64,000 bases of DNA from PALSA-660 sp963726435 (GTDB lineage: Bacteria; Actinomycetota; Coriobacteriia; Anaerosomatales; PALSA-660). The notes beneath the pieces are model-generated. The model saw only the letters and a list, made by a program, of their open reading frames with translations. It was not told the DNA's origin and ran no database searches. A program made the translations under genes and the position numbers. The stretch lies in NCBI GenBank assembly GCA_963726435.1, contig CAVSCJ010000001.1, positions 186,001 through 250,000 on the forward strand, in the 5' to 3' direction. Positions 17,964 through 26,286 of this stretch are shown in pieces (position 1 is the first letter of the stretch; each line of letters opens with the position of its first letter).

Positions 17964-19925
17964 GTGATGCATGACGTCGCCGGGCCGCAACGTGGCGATG
18001 CGCGCCGGCTGAACGTCCTGTTCGTCAGCGGCTTCGATTCGGCCAACTACGCCACGGTGGAGATCGTTCGCGAGCTCGAGGCACGCGGGCACCGGTACAC
18101 CGTGCTCGTCGAGTACGAGCAGGACTTGGTGAACAATGCGATGTTCAATGCTGCGGGCATCCCTACCACGGCGATCGCCGACTATCCGCACAGTGAGCTC
18201 GATTCGGTCGACTTCGTGTTCGCCGGGCCGCACTTGAGACCGCGGACCCGGCCTCTGGTAGCGGAGATACAGCGCCGCGGCATGTTCGTCGTCTCGCTAG
18301 CGAACCTGTTCTCGGCCGTGACTATGAACGTCGCCCCCGACCTCGCGATGACCGGCGGCACGCGCAAGTTCGCCGAGTTCGAGGCGAACGGACTTCGCTA
18401 CCGGGCGGTGGCCGTCGGGAACCCGCAGTACGACCCCCTCGTGCGCGCGCGCTTGGCGCGGCGCGACGAGCCGGAGCGTCCGGTGCGTCGCGTGCTGGTG
18501 GTCGACCAGGGCGCCTACCCGCTGGGCCAGACCGGCAAGCGGCAGCTCGCGGAGACGCTCATCGCGATCGCCCGCAACAACCCCGAGCTGGACTTCCACA
18601 TCAAGCCGAGGCACCTGCCTCACGAGCCCGGCGACCAGGTGCACACCATCTCGGAGCACCTCTACTCGTACCTCACTCAGACTCCCGACAACCTCACGCT
18701 GATCCAGACGCGTGCCGTCATCGAGGAGATCCTCCCGGACTTCGACGCGATGGTCACGACGTGGAGCACCTCGCACCTCGCCGCGGTGGCGCTGGGGATC
18801 CCGCTCCTGCTTGTAGGCGGTCTCGACTCGGACGACGTCTACGACGTCCGCTGTCGCAGGGTGGCCGAGGCCTACGAGCACTTGCGAACCAGCGGCTGCG
18901 TCGTCGACTGGCGGGAGCTGCGATCCGGCCCCGTCCCATTCGCGCGAGTCTCACCGGAGTACGAGGCGCAAGAATTCGACCCGCCCATGGCACCGGCTGC
19001 GCCCCGGGTCGCAGATATCATCGAGGCCATAGACCGCCTCCTTCTGTCGCGCGGTGCGCGGTTCGCCACCGACTTCCAACTCGACTACGCCACCTTCATG
19101 CGCGAGGTGGCGAACATGGAGACGGTCGCGGACGGCCCAGGCCCGCGCCTGGAGCGAGCGGTGCGGGTGCAGCTCAATTCGCTCCTGCAACCTCTCGTCT
19201 TCGAGAACCGCATCATGGGCTTCGCTCTGGACATGCGGCGCATGCTCCCGGTCTGGGACCGCCGGCTCGAGCCCGGCTCAGGCGAGGACGGCGTCCGCGT
19301 GATCGTCCGAGAAGCCCGGGAGCTCGCTATGGCACTCAAGGAGGAGTACTTCGCCGCGCACCCGGACGAGGTGGCGAACGACGTGTTCTTGCAGGACGCC
19401 TACTTCGACTGGCTGCTGGCCGCTCGGCGGTACCAGATGCTGCTGGCGTACGACGGAAGGCTCGCGGCGCCCCAAAGCCTCGAGTTCGACCGTGGTATGG
19501 CGTATCTGCGGAGGTGGCGGCCGTTCCGCGCATTGCGGCACTTCGTCGAATCCTTCAGCATCTCGTTGCAGCGGCCGGGCCGGGTGCTCAGGAAGGACAG
19601 GAACGTCAGGATCATAGTGTCCCGGGCAGACGCGAGGCTTCTGTCGCACGCGATCCTGTTCTTCCTGAACCACTACAGGAAGTACGAGGCGCTTAGCGTC
19701 ATCGAGGTCCCCGCCTCGGAGAACGCGGCGGCGGCCGTCTACTACAAGATGAGGGCGCTCGTCGCACTGGGGCGGGCCGAGGAGGCCCGAGCTCTCTACG
19801 ACGAGCACAACGCGACAGTGGCCCGGACACCCGCGCCGGTGAGAAGCCGGCGCAGGAGCGGTCAGGCGGCGGTGCTGATCGCCTGGTACAAGATGCTGTT
19901 GCGCCGCTACGCCGCGCGCCTCTGA
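17964..19925 (+). CDS. Large glycosyltransferase-like protein (GT-B-like), probable nonulosonate or capsule transferase
   Basis: 653 residues. The first ~350 residues look like a two-Rossmann GT-B protein: LNVLFVSGFDSANYATVEIVRELEARGH at the N-terminus, DFVFAGPH, VGNPQYDPL, VLVVDQGAYPLGQTGKR, DFHIKPRHLPHEPGDQ, and DAMVTTWSTSHLAAVALGIPLLLVG, which resembles the donor-binding end of CDP-glycerol or capsule transferases. The C-terminal 300 residues are helical and not recognised. The start is GTG at 17964 or ATG at 17967, with GGAAGGA upstream. It follows the NeuB fusion by 24 bp, so it may use its product; the acceptor is unknown. Confidence 0.6.
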   Translation: MMHDVAGPQRGDARRLNVLFVSGFDSANYATVEIVRELEARGHRYTVLVEYEQDLVNNAMFNAAGIPTTAIADYPHSELDSVDFVFAGPHLRPRTRPLVAEIQRRGMFVVSLANLFSAVTMNVAPDLAMTGGTRKFAEFEANGLRYRAVAVGNPQYDPLVRARLARRDEPERPVRRVLVVDQGAYPLGQTGKRQLAETLIAIARNNPELDFHIKPRHLPHEPGDQVHTISEHLYSYLTQTPDNLTLIQTRAVIEEILPDFDAMVTTWSTSHLAAVALGIPLLLVGGLDSDDVYDVRCRRVAEAYEHLRTSGCVVDWRELRSGPVPFARVSPEYEAQEFDPPMAPAAPRVADIIEAIDRLLLSRGARFATDFQLDYATFMREVANMETVADGPGPRLERAVRVQLNSLLQPLVFENRIMGFALDMRRMLPVWDRRLEPGSGEDGVRVIVREARELAMALKEEYFAAHPDEVANDVFLQDAYFDWLLAARRYQMLLAYDGRLAAPQSLEFDRGMAYLRRWRPFRALRHFVESFSISLQRPGRVLRKDRNVRIIVSRADARLLSHAILFFLNHYRKYEALSVIEVPASENAAAAVYYKMRALVALGRAEEARALYDEHNATVARTPAPVRSRRRSGQAAVLIAWYKMLLRRYAARL

Positions 19926-19930
19926 TCGGC

Positions 19931-20650
19931 CTAGGCGCCGGCTTCGACCTTTCGCGACGCGACCACGCCCGCGCTGCCCGTCAGCGTCCCGGTGTACTCG
20001 ACCAAGTCGATCGCGCAATCCGGACCGATAGTGATGTTCGCGCCCCGGACGACCTTCGCCCGTGTGCTCTCGAGATAGACCGTGTCGCCCTCGATCGAGT
20101 CGGCCGTCAGGTTGCGCTCGCCCAGGAACGGCAGGAACACCCACGGCTGCGCGAGCCGGACGTCGATCGTCCCGCCGCCGATGTCGTGCGCGTCGCACCC
20201 GCCATACAGTCGGACGGATACTGTGCCGGCGTTGAGCAGCCCGCCGACCGAGAAGACGCCCTGGGCGTCGAAGACCTCCGCCTGGCAGTCCCCGCCGATC
20301 TTGGTGGTCCCGCGGATGTCGATCCTCTGGGCTTTGACCGCGCCGTCTATGTGCGCGGCGCCGGTGACCTTGAGCGTGTCCGCACTCAGCGAACCGTGGA
20401 CGTCGGCGTTGCCGCCCAGGAGCACGTCGCTTCCCTTGACGTCTCCCGTGAAGGTCGCTGTCCCGCCGACGGTTATCCTCTCGCAGGTCAGGTTGCCCTG
20501 CACGTCCGCGACGCCACCGGCCTTGAACGCAGTGCAGTCGACGTCACCGCGGACCGTTCCCGCGCCCGCTATCGTGACCTCGCCGTACACTCCCCCCGTC
20601 ATGGTCCCCGCGCCCGCGATCTTGCTGTCGGGCCTGTTCGTGTCGCTCAT
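19931..20650 (-). CDS. Bactofilin-like polymer-forming protein
   Basis: 239 residues made of short beta-helix repeats rich in Gly and Val (GEVTIAGAGTVRGDV, CERITVGGTATFTGDV, SDVLLGGNADVHGSL, and so on), the pattern of bactofilins and the YhbE/YhbF proteins of Bacillus. A second part from about 150 onward (WVFLPFLGERNLTADSIEGDTVYLE) is a similar fold. It lies 18 bp after the DUF4004-like regulator gene, the same pairing as yhbD-yhbE/F in Bacillus. It may build a membrane-associated scaffold; the role here is unknown. Confidence 0.78.
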   Translation of the reverse strand: MSDTNRPDSKIAGAGTMTGGVYGEVTIAGAGTVRGDVDCTAFKAGGVADVQGNLTCERITVGGTATFTGDVKGSDVLLGGNADVHGSLSADTLKVTGAAHIDGAVKAQRIDIRGTTKIGGDCQAEVFDAQGVFSVGGLLNAGTVSVRLYGGCDAHDIGGGTIDVRLAQPWVFLPFLGERNLTADSIEGDTVYLESTRAKVVRGANITIGPDCAIDLVEYTGTLTGSAGVVASRKVEAGA

Positions 20651-20668
20651 CTTCTTCTCTTCCTCTCC

Positions 20669-21298
20669 CTAGGACTTCAGTCGTGCTTTGAGTTGTTCGA
20701 TGCGCTCGGGGAGACTGACGCGCGCGACCACGCGCGCGCCTGACTCCGCGAGCAGTTCGGACGCGCTCGACACGATAACCACAGCCGAGACGCCCATCTT
20801 GCGTATCAGAACGAGGTCGCAGCTCGCGGCCTCGCAAGTGGTCCAGCCTTCCTCGAGAGTCGCTATCGCCGCCAGAGCTTCATCGCGCCCCGCGTCGCCG
20901 CTCTTCAGGAGGGTGTCGGCCACAGCCACGGCCAGCAGCTCCGCGAAGCGCAGTTGGCTCGTGCCCGGATGACCCTCCGCGAACAGGTCGAGGGCGCTCG
21001 CAGAAACGATCTCGCGTGCGAGCAGGTCCTCGCGCGCGAAGGTGTCGGGTAGAGGAGCCGTCGACACTGCCTCGGCGATCTCGTCGAGCGAGGCGTCCTC
21101 GTCCTTCATGGCCAGGATGCGCTCGACTCTCGCGAGCATCTTCTCGCGCGGGAAGAAAGTCTCCTGCCCCGTGAATGAGGACTTCCGCACGAACCAGTCC
21201 TCGGGGATGAGGCCCTTTCGCTTCCACCTGTAGAGCTGGCCGTAGCTGATGCCGGCAGCCAGCAGAAGGTCCTTCTTCGAGATCAGATCGGGTTCCAT
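20669..21298 (-). CDS. MerR-like DUF4004 (YhbD-type) DNA-binding protein
   Basis: 209 residues. The N-terminus (DLISKKDLLLAAGISYGQLYRWKRKGLIPEDWFVRK) is a MerR-type helix-turn-helix, and FTGQETFFPREKMLARVERILAMKDE continues the YhbD/DUF4004 pattern. A central helical part is followed by a C-terminal region with SCDLVLIRKMGVSAVVIVSSASELL. The ATG at 21298 sits behind GAGGAGGTG. It precedes the bactofilin-like gene in one operon. Its promoter carries a perfect palindrome between -35 and -10, which suggests MerR-style autoregulation (inference). Confidence 0.78.
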   Translation of the reverse strand: MEPDLISKKDLLLAAGISYGQLYRWKRKGLIPEDWFVRKSSFTGQETFFPREKMLARVERILAMKDEDASLDEIAEAVSTAPLPDTFAREDLLAREIVSASALDLFAEGHPGTSQLRFAELLAVAVADTLLKSGDAGRDEALAAIATLEEGWTTCEAASCDLVLIRKMGVSAVVIVSSASELLAESGARVVARVSLPERIEQLKARLKS

Positions 21299-21327
21299 CC
21301 GGAGCACCTCCTCGTGTGTCTGGACGT

Positions 21328-21356
21328 AGCGTAACAATGTGTTGTTACGCTGTCAA
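21328..21356 (-). promoter_or_regulatory. Promoter with a 10-bp perfect inverted repeat inside the spacer (likely MerR-type operator)
   Basis: On the minus strand TTGACA (21351-21356) is followed after 17 bp by TACGCT (21328-21333). The arms AGCGTAACAA (21328-21337) and TTGTTACGCT (21342-21351) are perfect inverted repeats around the 4-bp centre TGTG. The repeat fills the spacer and covers the -10, as in MerR-family promoters. It stands about 30 bp before the start of the DUF4004 gene. Confidence 0.7.
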
Positions 21357-21409
21357 GAGGCGTCCTGCGTGGAGGGCGGGCAGGGACGTCAAGAGGGCGG
21401 CCCGGCTCC

Positions 21410-21892
21410 CTAGGCGCTATGCGCCCACTTCCCCGCGTTCGTTCCGGGATGGTCGGCCACCCACTGCTCCCAGCCCGGCACGGGCTCCCCCACCGAGTAC
21501 AGGAAGTGGTAGGCGCCCATGTCGCCCAGGAAGCGGAAGCGCGACTTCAAGTCGGTGGCGAGCTCCTCGTAGGACCCCTTCGACCGGAGGTAGGTGCGGA
21601 AGCCGCCGCCCGCGCCGTCGAGGGCCAGCATCTCCGCGGCGTTGCCGATCACCGCCTCGATCTTCCGGTGGTTGCGGATCACTCGCGTGTCGGCCATCAG
21701 CCGCCCGATGTCAGCCGGCGAATACGCCGCGACCTTCTTCGGGTCGAAGCCATCGAACGCCTCGACTATGCCCGGCCACTTCGACTCGACGACCTGCCAG
21801 CTCAGCCCCGGTTCGAACACGGCGCGTGACATCACGGACAGGTAGTCGGACAGGTGGGCCGGATCGACCTTCTCCGGTGCGTGCATATGCAT
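21410..21892 (-). CDS. DNA-3-methyladenine glycosylase I family protein
   Basis: 160 residues with the TagI-family pattern: SRAVFEPGLSWQVVESKWPGIVEAFDGFDPKKVAAYS, then DTRVIRNHRKIEAVIGNA, and SRFRFLGDMGAYHFLYSVGEPVPGWEQW. It likely removes alkylated adenine in base excision repair. The typical N-terminal WCxxDP-like zinc ligand region is not obvious, so activity on 3-methyladenine is not certain. The ATG at 21892 follows GGAGAGGA. It is divergent from nth, another base excision repair gene, with about 100 bp between. Confidence 0.8.
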   Translation of the reverse strand: MHMHAPEKVDPAHLSDYLSVMSRAVFEPGLSWQVVESKWPGIVEAFDGFDPKKVAAYSPADIGRLMADTRVIRNHRKIEAVIGNAAEMLALDGAGGGFRTYLRSKGSYEELATDLKSRFRFLGDMGAYHFLYSVGEPVPGWEQWVADHPGTNAGKWAHSA

Positions 21893-21994
21893 GTCGGGTC
21901 CTCTCCTTCGCCCTCGCACGGCCGGTCACGGCCGCACGGGTATCCTTCTATTCGACGAGACGAGATGTACCCGCGCGGCGGTCAGGAGCAGCCG

Positions 21995-22665
21995 ATGGCG
22001 AGGAAGATGACCGACTCCGACCGCGCGTGCGAGACGATGCGGCGGCTCGGCGAGCTGTACCCGAACGCCCACATCGCGCTCGACTACGACGACCCGTGGC
22101 ACCTGCTGGTGGCCGTCATCCTCTCGGCGCAGACGACCGATGTGGGCGTGAACCGAGTCACGCCGAAGCTGTTCGCGCGTTTCCCGCGGCCGGAGGATCT
22201 GGCAGGCGCCGATCGTGCTCGAGGTCGAAGCGATCGTGCGGCCGACCGGCTTCTATCACCAGAAGACGAAGATCGATCATGGCCGCGGCCCGAATGGTCG
22301 TCGCGGACTTCGGCGGCAAGGTGCCCGACACGATGGACGAGCTGATGCGCATCCCCGGGGTGGCGCGCAAGACGGCGAACATCGTGATCGCCAACGCCTA
22401 CGGCAAGGTCGAGGGCATCGCTGTCGACACGCACGTGTTCCGCCTCGCGCACCGGCTCGGCCTCACCGGCGAGAAGGACCCCGACAAGGTGGAGCGCGAC
22501 CTGTGCGCGCTGCTGCCGCGCGAGGACTGGTTCGCGGTGAACTACCGATTCATCGACCACGGGCGCGCTGTGTGCACGGCCAAGCGTCCCGCGTGCGGCG
22601 CGTGCGTGCTCTCCGACATCTGCCCGAGCGCGTTCACCATCCCGGGCTGGCGAGCCGAGATCTAG
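21995..22665 (+). CDS. nth: Endonuclease III, read in three frames because of two extra bases
   Basis: Bifunctional glycosylase/AP lyase for oxidised pyrimidines. Seen: LLVAVILSAQTTDVGVNRVTP in the first frame, VEAIVRPTGFYHQKTK in the second, and the HhH motif IPGVARKTANIV (catalytic Lys), VDTHVFRLAHR (catalytic Asp) and the cluster C-X6-C-X2-C-X5-C (CTAKRPACGACVLSDIC) in the third. Dropping one G at 22223-22224 and one A at 22272 restores a continuous protein of normal length with a family-like join (DRARVEAIV, KTKSIMAAARMV). All catalytic residues are intact, so sequencing errors are more likely than decay. Confidence 0.88.
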
Positions 22666-22752
22666 GGGCGACTACTTCACCTTCGTCGCGATCCAGGCGG
22701 CCTTGTGCGGCCTAGGCGGTTGCGCCGGCGATCGCGATCCCGCCAGTGAACG

Positions 22753-23493
22753 CTAGCCGAAGAACGCCCCGAGGATGCCCGCGACGAAGATGGCCGGCAT
22801 CAGATTGCCGACGGGCAGGCGCTTTACGCCCATGAGGTCCATGCCGATCGCCAGGATCAGCGTCCCGCCCACCATCGACATCGAGGAGATCACCCCTGTA
22901 GTCAGGAGCGGCTGCAGGGCGTGCGCGCCGAGAGCGATCCCGCCCTGCACGATGATGATCGGGACGATCGAGAACCCGACGCCGATCCCGAGCGCGCTCG
23001 CGAGAGCGATCGAGGCCACGCCGTCGAGCAGCGCCTTGAGGTAGAGCAGGTTCGGCGAGCCCATGCCGTCCTGCAGCGAGCCGAGGATCGTCATCGTCCC
23101 CACGCAGAAGAGCAGCGATGCGACGACGAACCCTTCGACCATCTGGTGCTCGCCCTCACCCGCCGCGCTCTTGAGGAACGGCACCTTCACCGCCATCGAG
23201 CGCAGCCAGTGCCCGAACCGCTCGAGCGCCGCCTCGACCCCCACGGCCTCTCCAGTGAGGCCGCCGATGACGAGCGAGCCCACGAGCACGAGGAACGCGT
23301 ACTTCGACCCTGCCGCGTCGGCCTTGATCAACCCGCCGATGACCATCGTCGCGCCGATCGAGAAGGTCGAGAGGCCGAGTGCGTAGAAGGCGATCTTCCG
23401 GAATCGCTCGGTAATGAAGCGCCCAAAGGCAAGACCGATCGCGGATCCCACGATGACGGTGATGACGTTGGCGATGACACCCAGGCCCGGCAC
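22753..23493 (-). CDS. DUF554 family membrane protein
   Basis: 246 residues with about seven hydrophobic segments and the DUF554 (YdfK-like) pattern: GVIANVITVIVGSAIGL at the start, TFSIGATMVIGGLI, LVIGGLTGEAVGVE, SLLFCVGTMTILGSLQDG and GMDLMGVKRLPVGNLMPAI. It acts in the membrane; the substrate is unknown in the whole family. The GTG start at 23493 has AAGGAGGA upstream and sits three bases after the stop of the NYN-domain gene, so they share a transcript. Confidence 0.9.
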   Translation of the reverse strand: MPGLGVIANVITVIVGSAIGLAFGRFITERFRKIAFYALGLSTFSIGATMVIGGLIKADAAGSKYAFLVLVGSLVIGGLTGEAVGVEAALERFGHWLRSMAVKVPFLKSAAGEGEHQMVEGFVVASLLFCVGTMTILGSLQDGMGSPNLLYLKALLDGVASIALASALGIGVGFSIVPIIIVQGGIALGAHALQPLLTTGVISSMSMVGGTLILAIGMDLMGVKRLPVGNLMPAIFVAGILGAFFG

Positions 23494-23496
23494 TTC

Positions 23497-23988
23497 TTAG
23501 GACTCCTCCTTCGGCAACCATGCGTCCGCAAGTTCCTTGGTGATCTCCGCATGCCCTTCAGGCAGCCCGCTCGACGCAACGTTCGCATCGCGGCGCTTGG
23601 CTCGCGTCTGCGGAGCGCCTTCGAACAGCGTGGAGGTCGGCAACGTCGCTGTTGAGCGGCCCTTGCGCTCCCTGACCCGCGACTTCAGCTCCCGGTCGGC
23701 CGTCACTATCGTGACCGGTCCTTCCGCGGCCTCGGCCATCCGCACTATCACGTCGTCGGCCGTCTCATCGAGCGAGAAGACCGCCTCGACACCGGGCAGC
23801 GACTCCTCGCCGGCTCGCAGGCCCTTGTCCCAGACCACGACGATCCTACCCGGGCCAAGAAGGCCGCGGCCGCGCGCGGCCAGGCGGCGCATCAGCGCCA
23901 GCCTCTGGTCGTCGGGGAGCAGGCGGCGAGTGGCGTCGTCCGCCCGGGTCACGTTGTATCCGTCAACGAGGAAGAGCATGTGCGCCAT
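23497..23988 (-). CDS. NYN-domain (YacP-like) putative RNA nuclease
   Basis: 163 residues with the PIN-like NYN fold of the YacP/Rae1 family: MLFLVDGYNV with the first Asp, VVVWDKG, ADDVIVRMAEAA and IVTADRELKSRVRERK carrying the other acidic residues. Such proteins cleave RNA, in Bacillus on the ribosome. The start is ATG 23988 or ATG three codons later. It is followed directly by the DUF554 gene. Confidence 0.85.
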   Translation of the reverse strand: MAHMLFLVDGYNVTRADDATRRLLPDDQRLALMRRLAARGRGLLGPGRIVVVWDKGLRAGEESLPGVEAVFSLDETADDVIVRMAEAAEGPVTIVTADRELKSRVRERKGRSTATLPTSTLFEGAPQTRAKRRDANVASSGLPEGHAEITKELADAWLPKEES

Positions 23989-24059
23989 GTTACGCGAAAG
24001 CCGGGGCCCGGCCCCGCTGCGACGCGGTGCCGGGCCCACGTGCCATCGCGCGGGTCGCG

Positions 24060-24845
24060 CTACGTCGCCGAGCCGGCCCGGAATGACTTGGCCAGGCTTT
24101 CGGCCATCGTCACGAACTCCGACGGCATCATGATGATCGTGGTCGTGTTCTGCTCCGCGCCCACCTCGGTGATCATCTGCATGCGGCGCAGCTCGAGGCC
24201 GAGCGGGTTCTCGGTGATGATCTTGGCCGCGTCAGCGAGCTTCGATGACGACTCGAGCTCGGCTTCGGCCTTGATGATGCGGGCGCGCTTCTCGCGCATG
24301 GCCTGCGCTTCCTGAGCCATCGCGCGCTGCATGCTGATCGGGATCTCGACGTCCTTCATCTCGACCATCTCGACCTTGACGCCCCACGGCTCGGTGGCCT
24401 GGTCGACGACCGCCTGCAGCGACTCGTTGATCTTGTCGCGCTCCTTGAGCACCTCGTCGAGCACGTGCTGCCCGATGATGTTGCGTAGCGAGGTCAGCGC
24501 GACCTGATACGACGCCGCGTAGTAGTTGGCGACCGAGACGACCGACTTGATCGGGTCGACGATCTTGAGCCAGACGACGGCGTTGACCTTCACCGTGACC
24601 GAGTCCTTGGTGATCGACTCCTGGCTCTCCATGTCCACGGTCATCGTGCGCAGGTCGACTTTGCGCTGCGTCTCGATGCCGAGCGGGATCAGCCAGTACA
24701 GGCCCGGCCCGCGCAGGCCCTTCAGGCGGCCGAGACGGAACACGACCGCGCGCTCGTACTCGTTGGCGACCCGCAGCCCCGAGATGGCGATGAAGACGAT
24801 GAGTGCCAACCCGAGACCGAAGCAACCGAACAGGAACTCCGCCAT
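24060..24845 (-). CDS. SPFH/Band 7 (slipin, stomatin-like) membrane protein
   Basis: 261 residues. An N-terminal membrane anchor (FLFGCFGLGLALIVFIAISGL) is followed by the SPFH domain: NEYERAVVFRLGRLKGLRGPGLYWLIP, VDMESQESITKDSVTVKVNAVVW, NIIGQHVLDEVLKERD, WGVKVEMVEMKDVEIP and an Ala/Glu-rich coiled coil (MAQEAQAMREKRARII). Slipins organise membrane microdomains. It is not next to an NfeD gene, its common partner. Confidence 0.92.
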   Translation of the reverse strand: MAEFLFGCFGLGLALIVFIAISGLRVANEYERAVVFRLGRLKGLRGPGLYWLIPLGIETQRKVDLRTMTVDMESQESITKDSVTVKVNAVVWLKIVDPIKSVVSVANYYAASYQVALTSLRNIIGQHVLDEVLKERDKINESLQAVVDQATEPWGVKVEMVEMKDVEIPISMQRAMAQEAQAMREKRARIIKAEAELESSSKLADAAKIITENPLGLELRRMQMITEVGAEQNTTTIIMMPSEFVTMAESLAKSFRAGSAT

Positions 24846-24927
24846 TTGAGGTACTCCCTCCCCCGCGGCGCCGCCGACCGGCGCTGCACGTCACAGTATA
24901 TGCACGGCGGACACGGCGCCGAGTCTC

Positions 24928-25164
24928 CTATGCGGAGCCGGGCGGGCCGGCGCACTCCGACTCGACGCGCGTCTTCACCGACAGGAGCCATTCGGCTATC
25001 CCGGCGCCTCCGTCGAGCATCCGGAAATGCTGGATCGCGCAACGCTGCACGTCCGGCTCCTCGGCGACACCGATCTGCTCGACCAAGCGCCAGTAGACGC
25101 ACTCATCCTCGTCGCACAGGACCCCAGGGATCCCGCACGTTGCTCTCAGCAGGCATTCCGGCAT
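24928..25164 (-). CDS. Small cysteine-containing conserved-looking protein
   Basis: 78 residues from the ATG at 25164 (GAGG upstream); a longer reading from 25338 would run back into the divergent peroxiredoxin and is rejected. The sequence MPECLLRATCGIPGVL, then CDEDECVYWRLVEQIG and CAIQHFRMLDG, has six Cys, several in CxxxxxC-like spacing, then a soluble helical end (IAEWLLSVKTRVESE). Metal or cluster binding is possible. It is divergent from the selenocysteine peroxiredoxin; I do not recognise the family. Confidence 0.55.
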   Translation of the reverse strand: MPECLLRATCGIPGVLCDEDECVYWRLVEQIGVAEEPDVQRCAIQHFRMLDGGAGIAEWLLSVKTRVESECAGPPGSA

Positions 25165-25273
25165 CGCGATCCTCGTTTCCTCTCGCGTCCACTCGTAGCA
25201 CGTACTGTAGCGGTCACCTCCGGCTGGGGCATATAGGCCGCAGACGTGCGCATCCTTCGAGAGGACAACCATC

Positions 25274-25747
25274 ATGGCCGGTTCACTCCCCATGCCCCGA
25301 GTCGGCGAGCAGGCGCCCGAGATCGACGCCGAGCTCACTGGCGGCGGGCGCTTCCGACTCGCCGACCAACGAGGGCGCTGGGTGGTCCTTTACTTCTACC
25401 CGCGCGCCAACACTCCCGGTTGATGCCATGAAGCCGACGACTTCCAGAAGCACGTCGAAGTCCTGGAGTCGTTGAACGCCCTGGTCGTGGGCGTGAGCGC
25501 CGACAGCGTCGAGGTACAGCGCAAGTTCATGAAGCGGTTCTCGGTCACCTTCCCGATGATCTCCGACACCGAGAAGCAGGTCATCAGCGCCTGGGGGGCG
25601 CGCGAGATCCTCGGCATCGTGGCGAAACGTTCGACGTTCCTGATCGACCCCGATGGCAGGATCGCGCACGTGTGGCCGAGGGTCAGCGTCGAGGGCCACG
25701 CCGACGACGTGGTCGCCACACTGCGCACGGCGCAGCAGCAGGGCTGA
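25274..25747 (+). CDS. Selenocysteine-containing peroxiredoxin of the Bcp/PrxQ type (Sec50, no Cys)
   Basis: The frame opens at ATG 25274 (GAGAGGA upstream), passes one TGA at 25421-25423 and closes at 25747, giving 157 residues. Around the TGA: VVLYFYPRANTPG-Sec-HEADDF, the place of the peroxidatic Cys in the Bcp motif TPGCTxExxDF. The rest is typical: VVGVSADSVEVQRKFMKRF, FPMISDTEKQV, STFLIDPDGRIAHVW. The resolving-Cys position five residues on is Asp, and the translation has no Cys at all, so reduction must come from an outside thiol. A 6-bp stem follows the TGA. The sel operon is in the same window. Confidence 0.92.
25421..25462 (+). promoter_or_regulatory. SECIS-like hairpin and Sec UGA codon of the peroxiredoxin
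   Basis: UGA at 25421-25423. Fifteen bases later a perfect 6-bp stem GACUUC (25439-25444) / GAAGUC (25457-25462) closes a 12-nt loop holding several G. Distance and stem length fit bacterial SECIS elements. The hairpin lies wholly inside the coding region, as required. Confidence 0.7.
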
Positions 25748-25807
25748 TCCCGCAGGTCGCTTCAGCGGCGAGTGCGCGCAAGCGTGCGAGCCCGCTGGAA
25801 GCGGCCC

Positions 25808-26179
25808 TTACTTGACGTTCACTGTCCCCGTCATGGACGGGTGGATCGTGCAGCGGATCGGGAAGGACCCCGCTGTCGGGAAGGTCTGCGAGAAGCTCTT
25901 GCCGGGATCGAGTGGGCCGCTGGACCACGTGTCGCCCGCGACATTGTGCTGCACCGAGTCGTTGTTCATGAATGTCACGGTTCCGCCGACCGCCACGTCG
26001 ACCTGCGCAGGGTTGAAGCTGATGTTCTCGAGAGAGACCGTCACGCTCGACGGAGCGGTTCCACCGGTCGTGGTCCCACCGGTCGTTGTCCCCGACGTCG
26101 AAGCGCCACTCGAGCAGGCCCCGAGCGCGAGCACGAACACGGAAGCGAGAACGAGGACCAGTACTGTGAATCGACGCAT
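25808..26179 (-). CDS. Cupredoxin-like lipoprotein
   Basis: 123 residues. Lipoprotein signal VLVLASVFVLALGACSS, then a Ser/Thr/Gly linker (about 25-45), then a plastocyanin-type domain: SVTVSLENISFNPAQVDVAVGG, with likely copper ligands His in NNDSVQHNV and Cys, His, Met in FPIRCTIHPSMTG. It is probably an exported blue-copper electron carrier anchored in the membrane. The ATG at 26179 is favoured because GGAAGG lies nine bases before it; the ATG three codons upstream abuts that site. Confidence 0.85.
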   Translation of the reverse strand: MRRFTVLVLVLASVFVLALGACSSGASTSGTTTGGTTTGGTAPSSVTVSLENISFNPAQVDVAVGGTVTFMNNDSVQHNVAGDTWSSGPLDPGKSFSQTFPTAGSFPIRCTIHPSMTGTVNVK

Positions 26180-26286
26180 CGTCGGCATCCTTCCGATCGC
26201 CTGTCGTGACCGTCACTTCATACCCACCAGGGCGCCGCACGCTATCCTTCAAGCGCATGGATCGTTGGCGATGAGGGAGTGACGAG

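Noticed and set aside
21995..22665. Programmed frameshifting in nth
   Set aside because: Two separate shifts lie at ordinary sequences with no slippery site, and endonuclease III is not known to be frameshifted; extra bases explain both.
25274..25471. A peroxiredoxin gene starting at 25472 with an unrelated upstream fragment, or a pseudogene with a stop
   Set aside because: The upstream fragment codes the normal N-terminus in the same frame, and TGA falls exactly at the catalytic residue with a SECIS-like hairpin after it.
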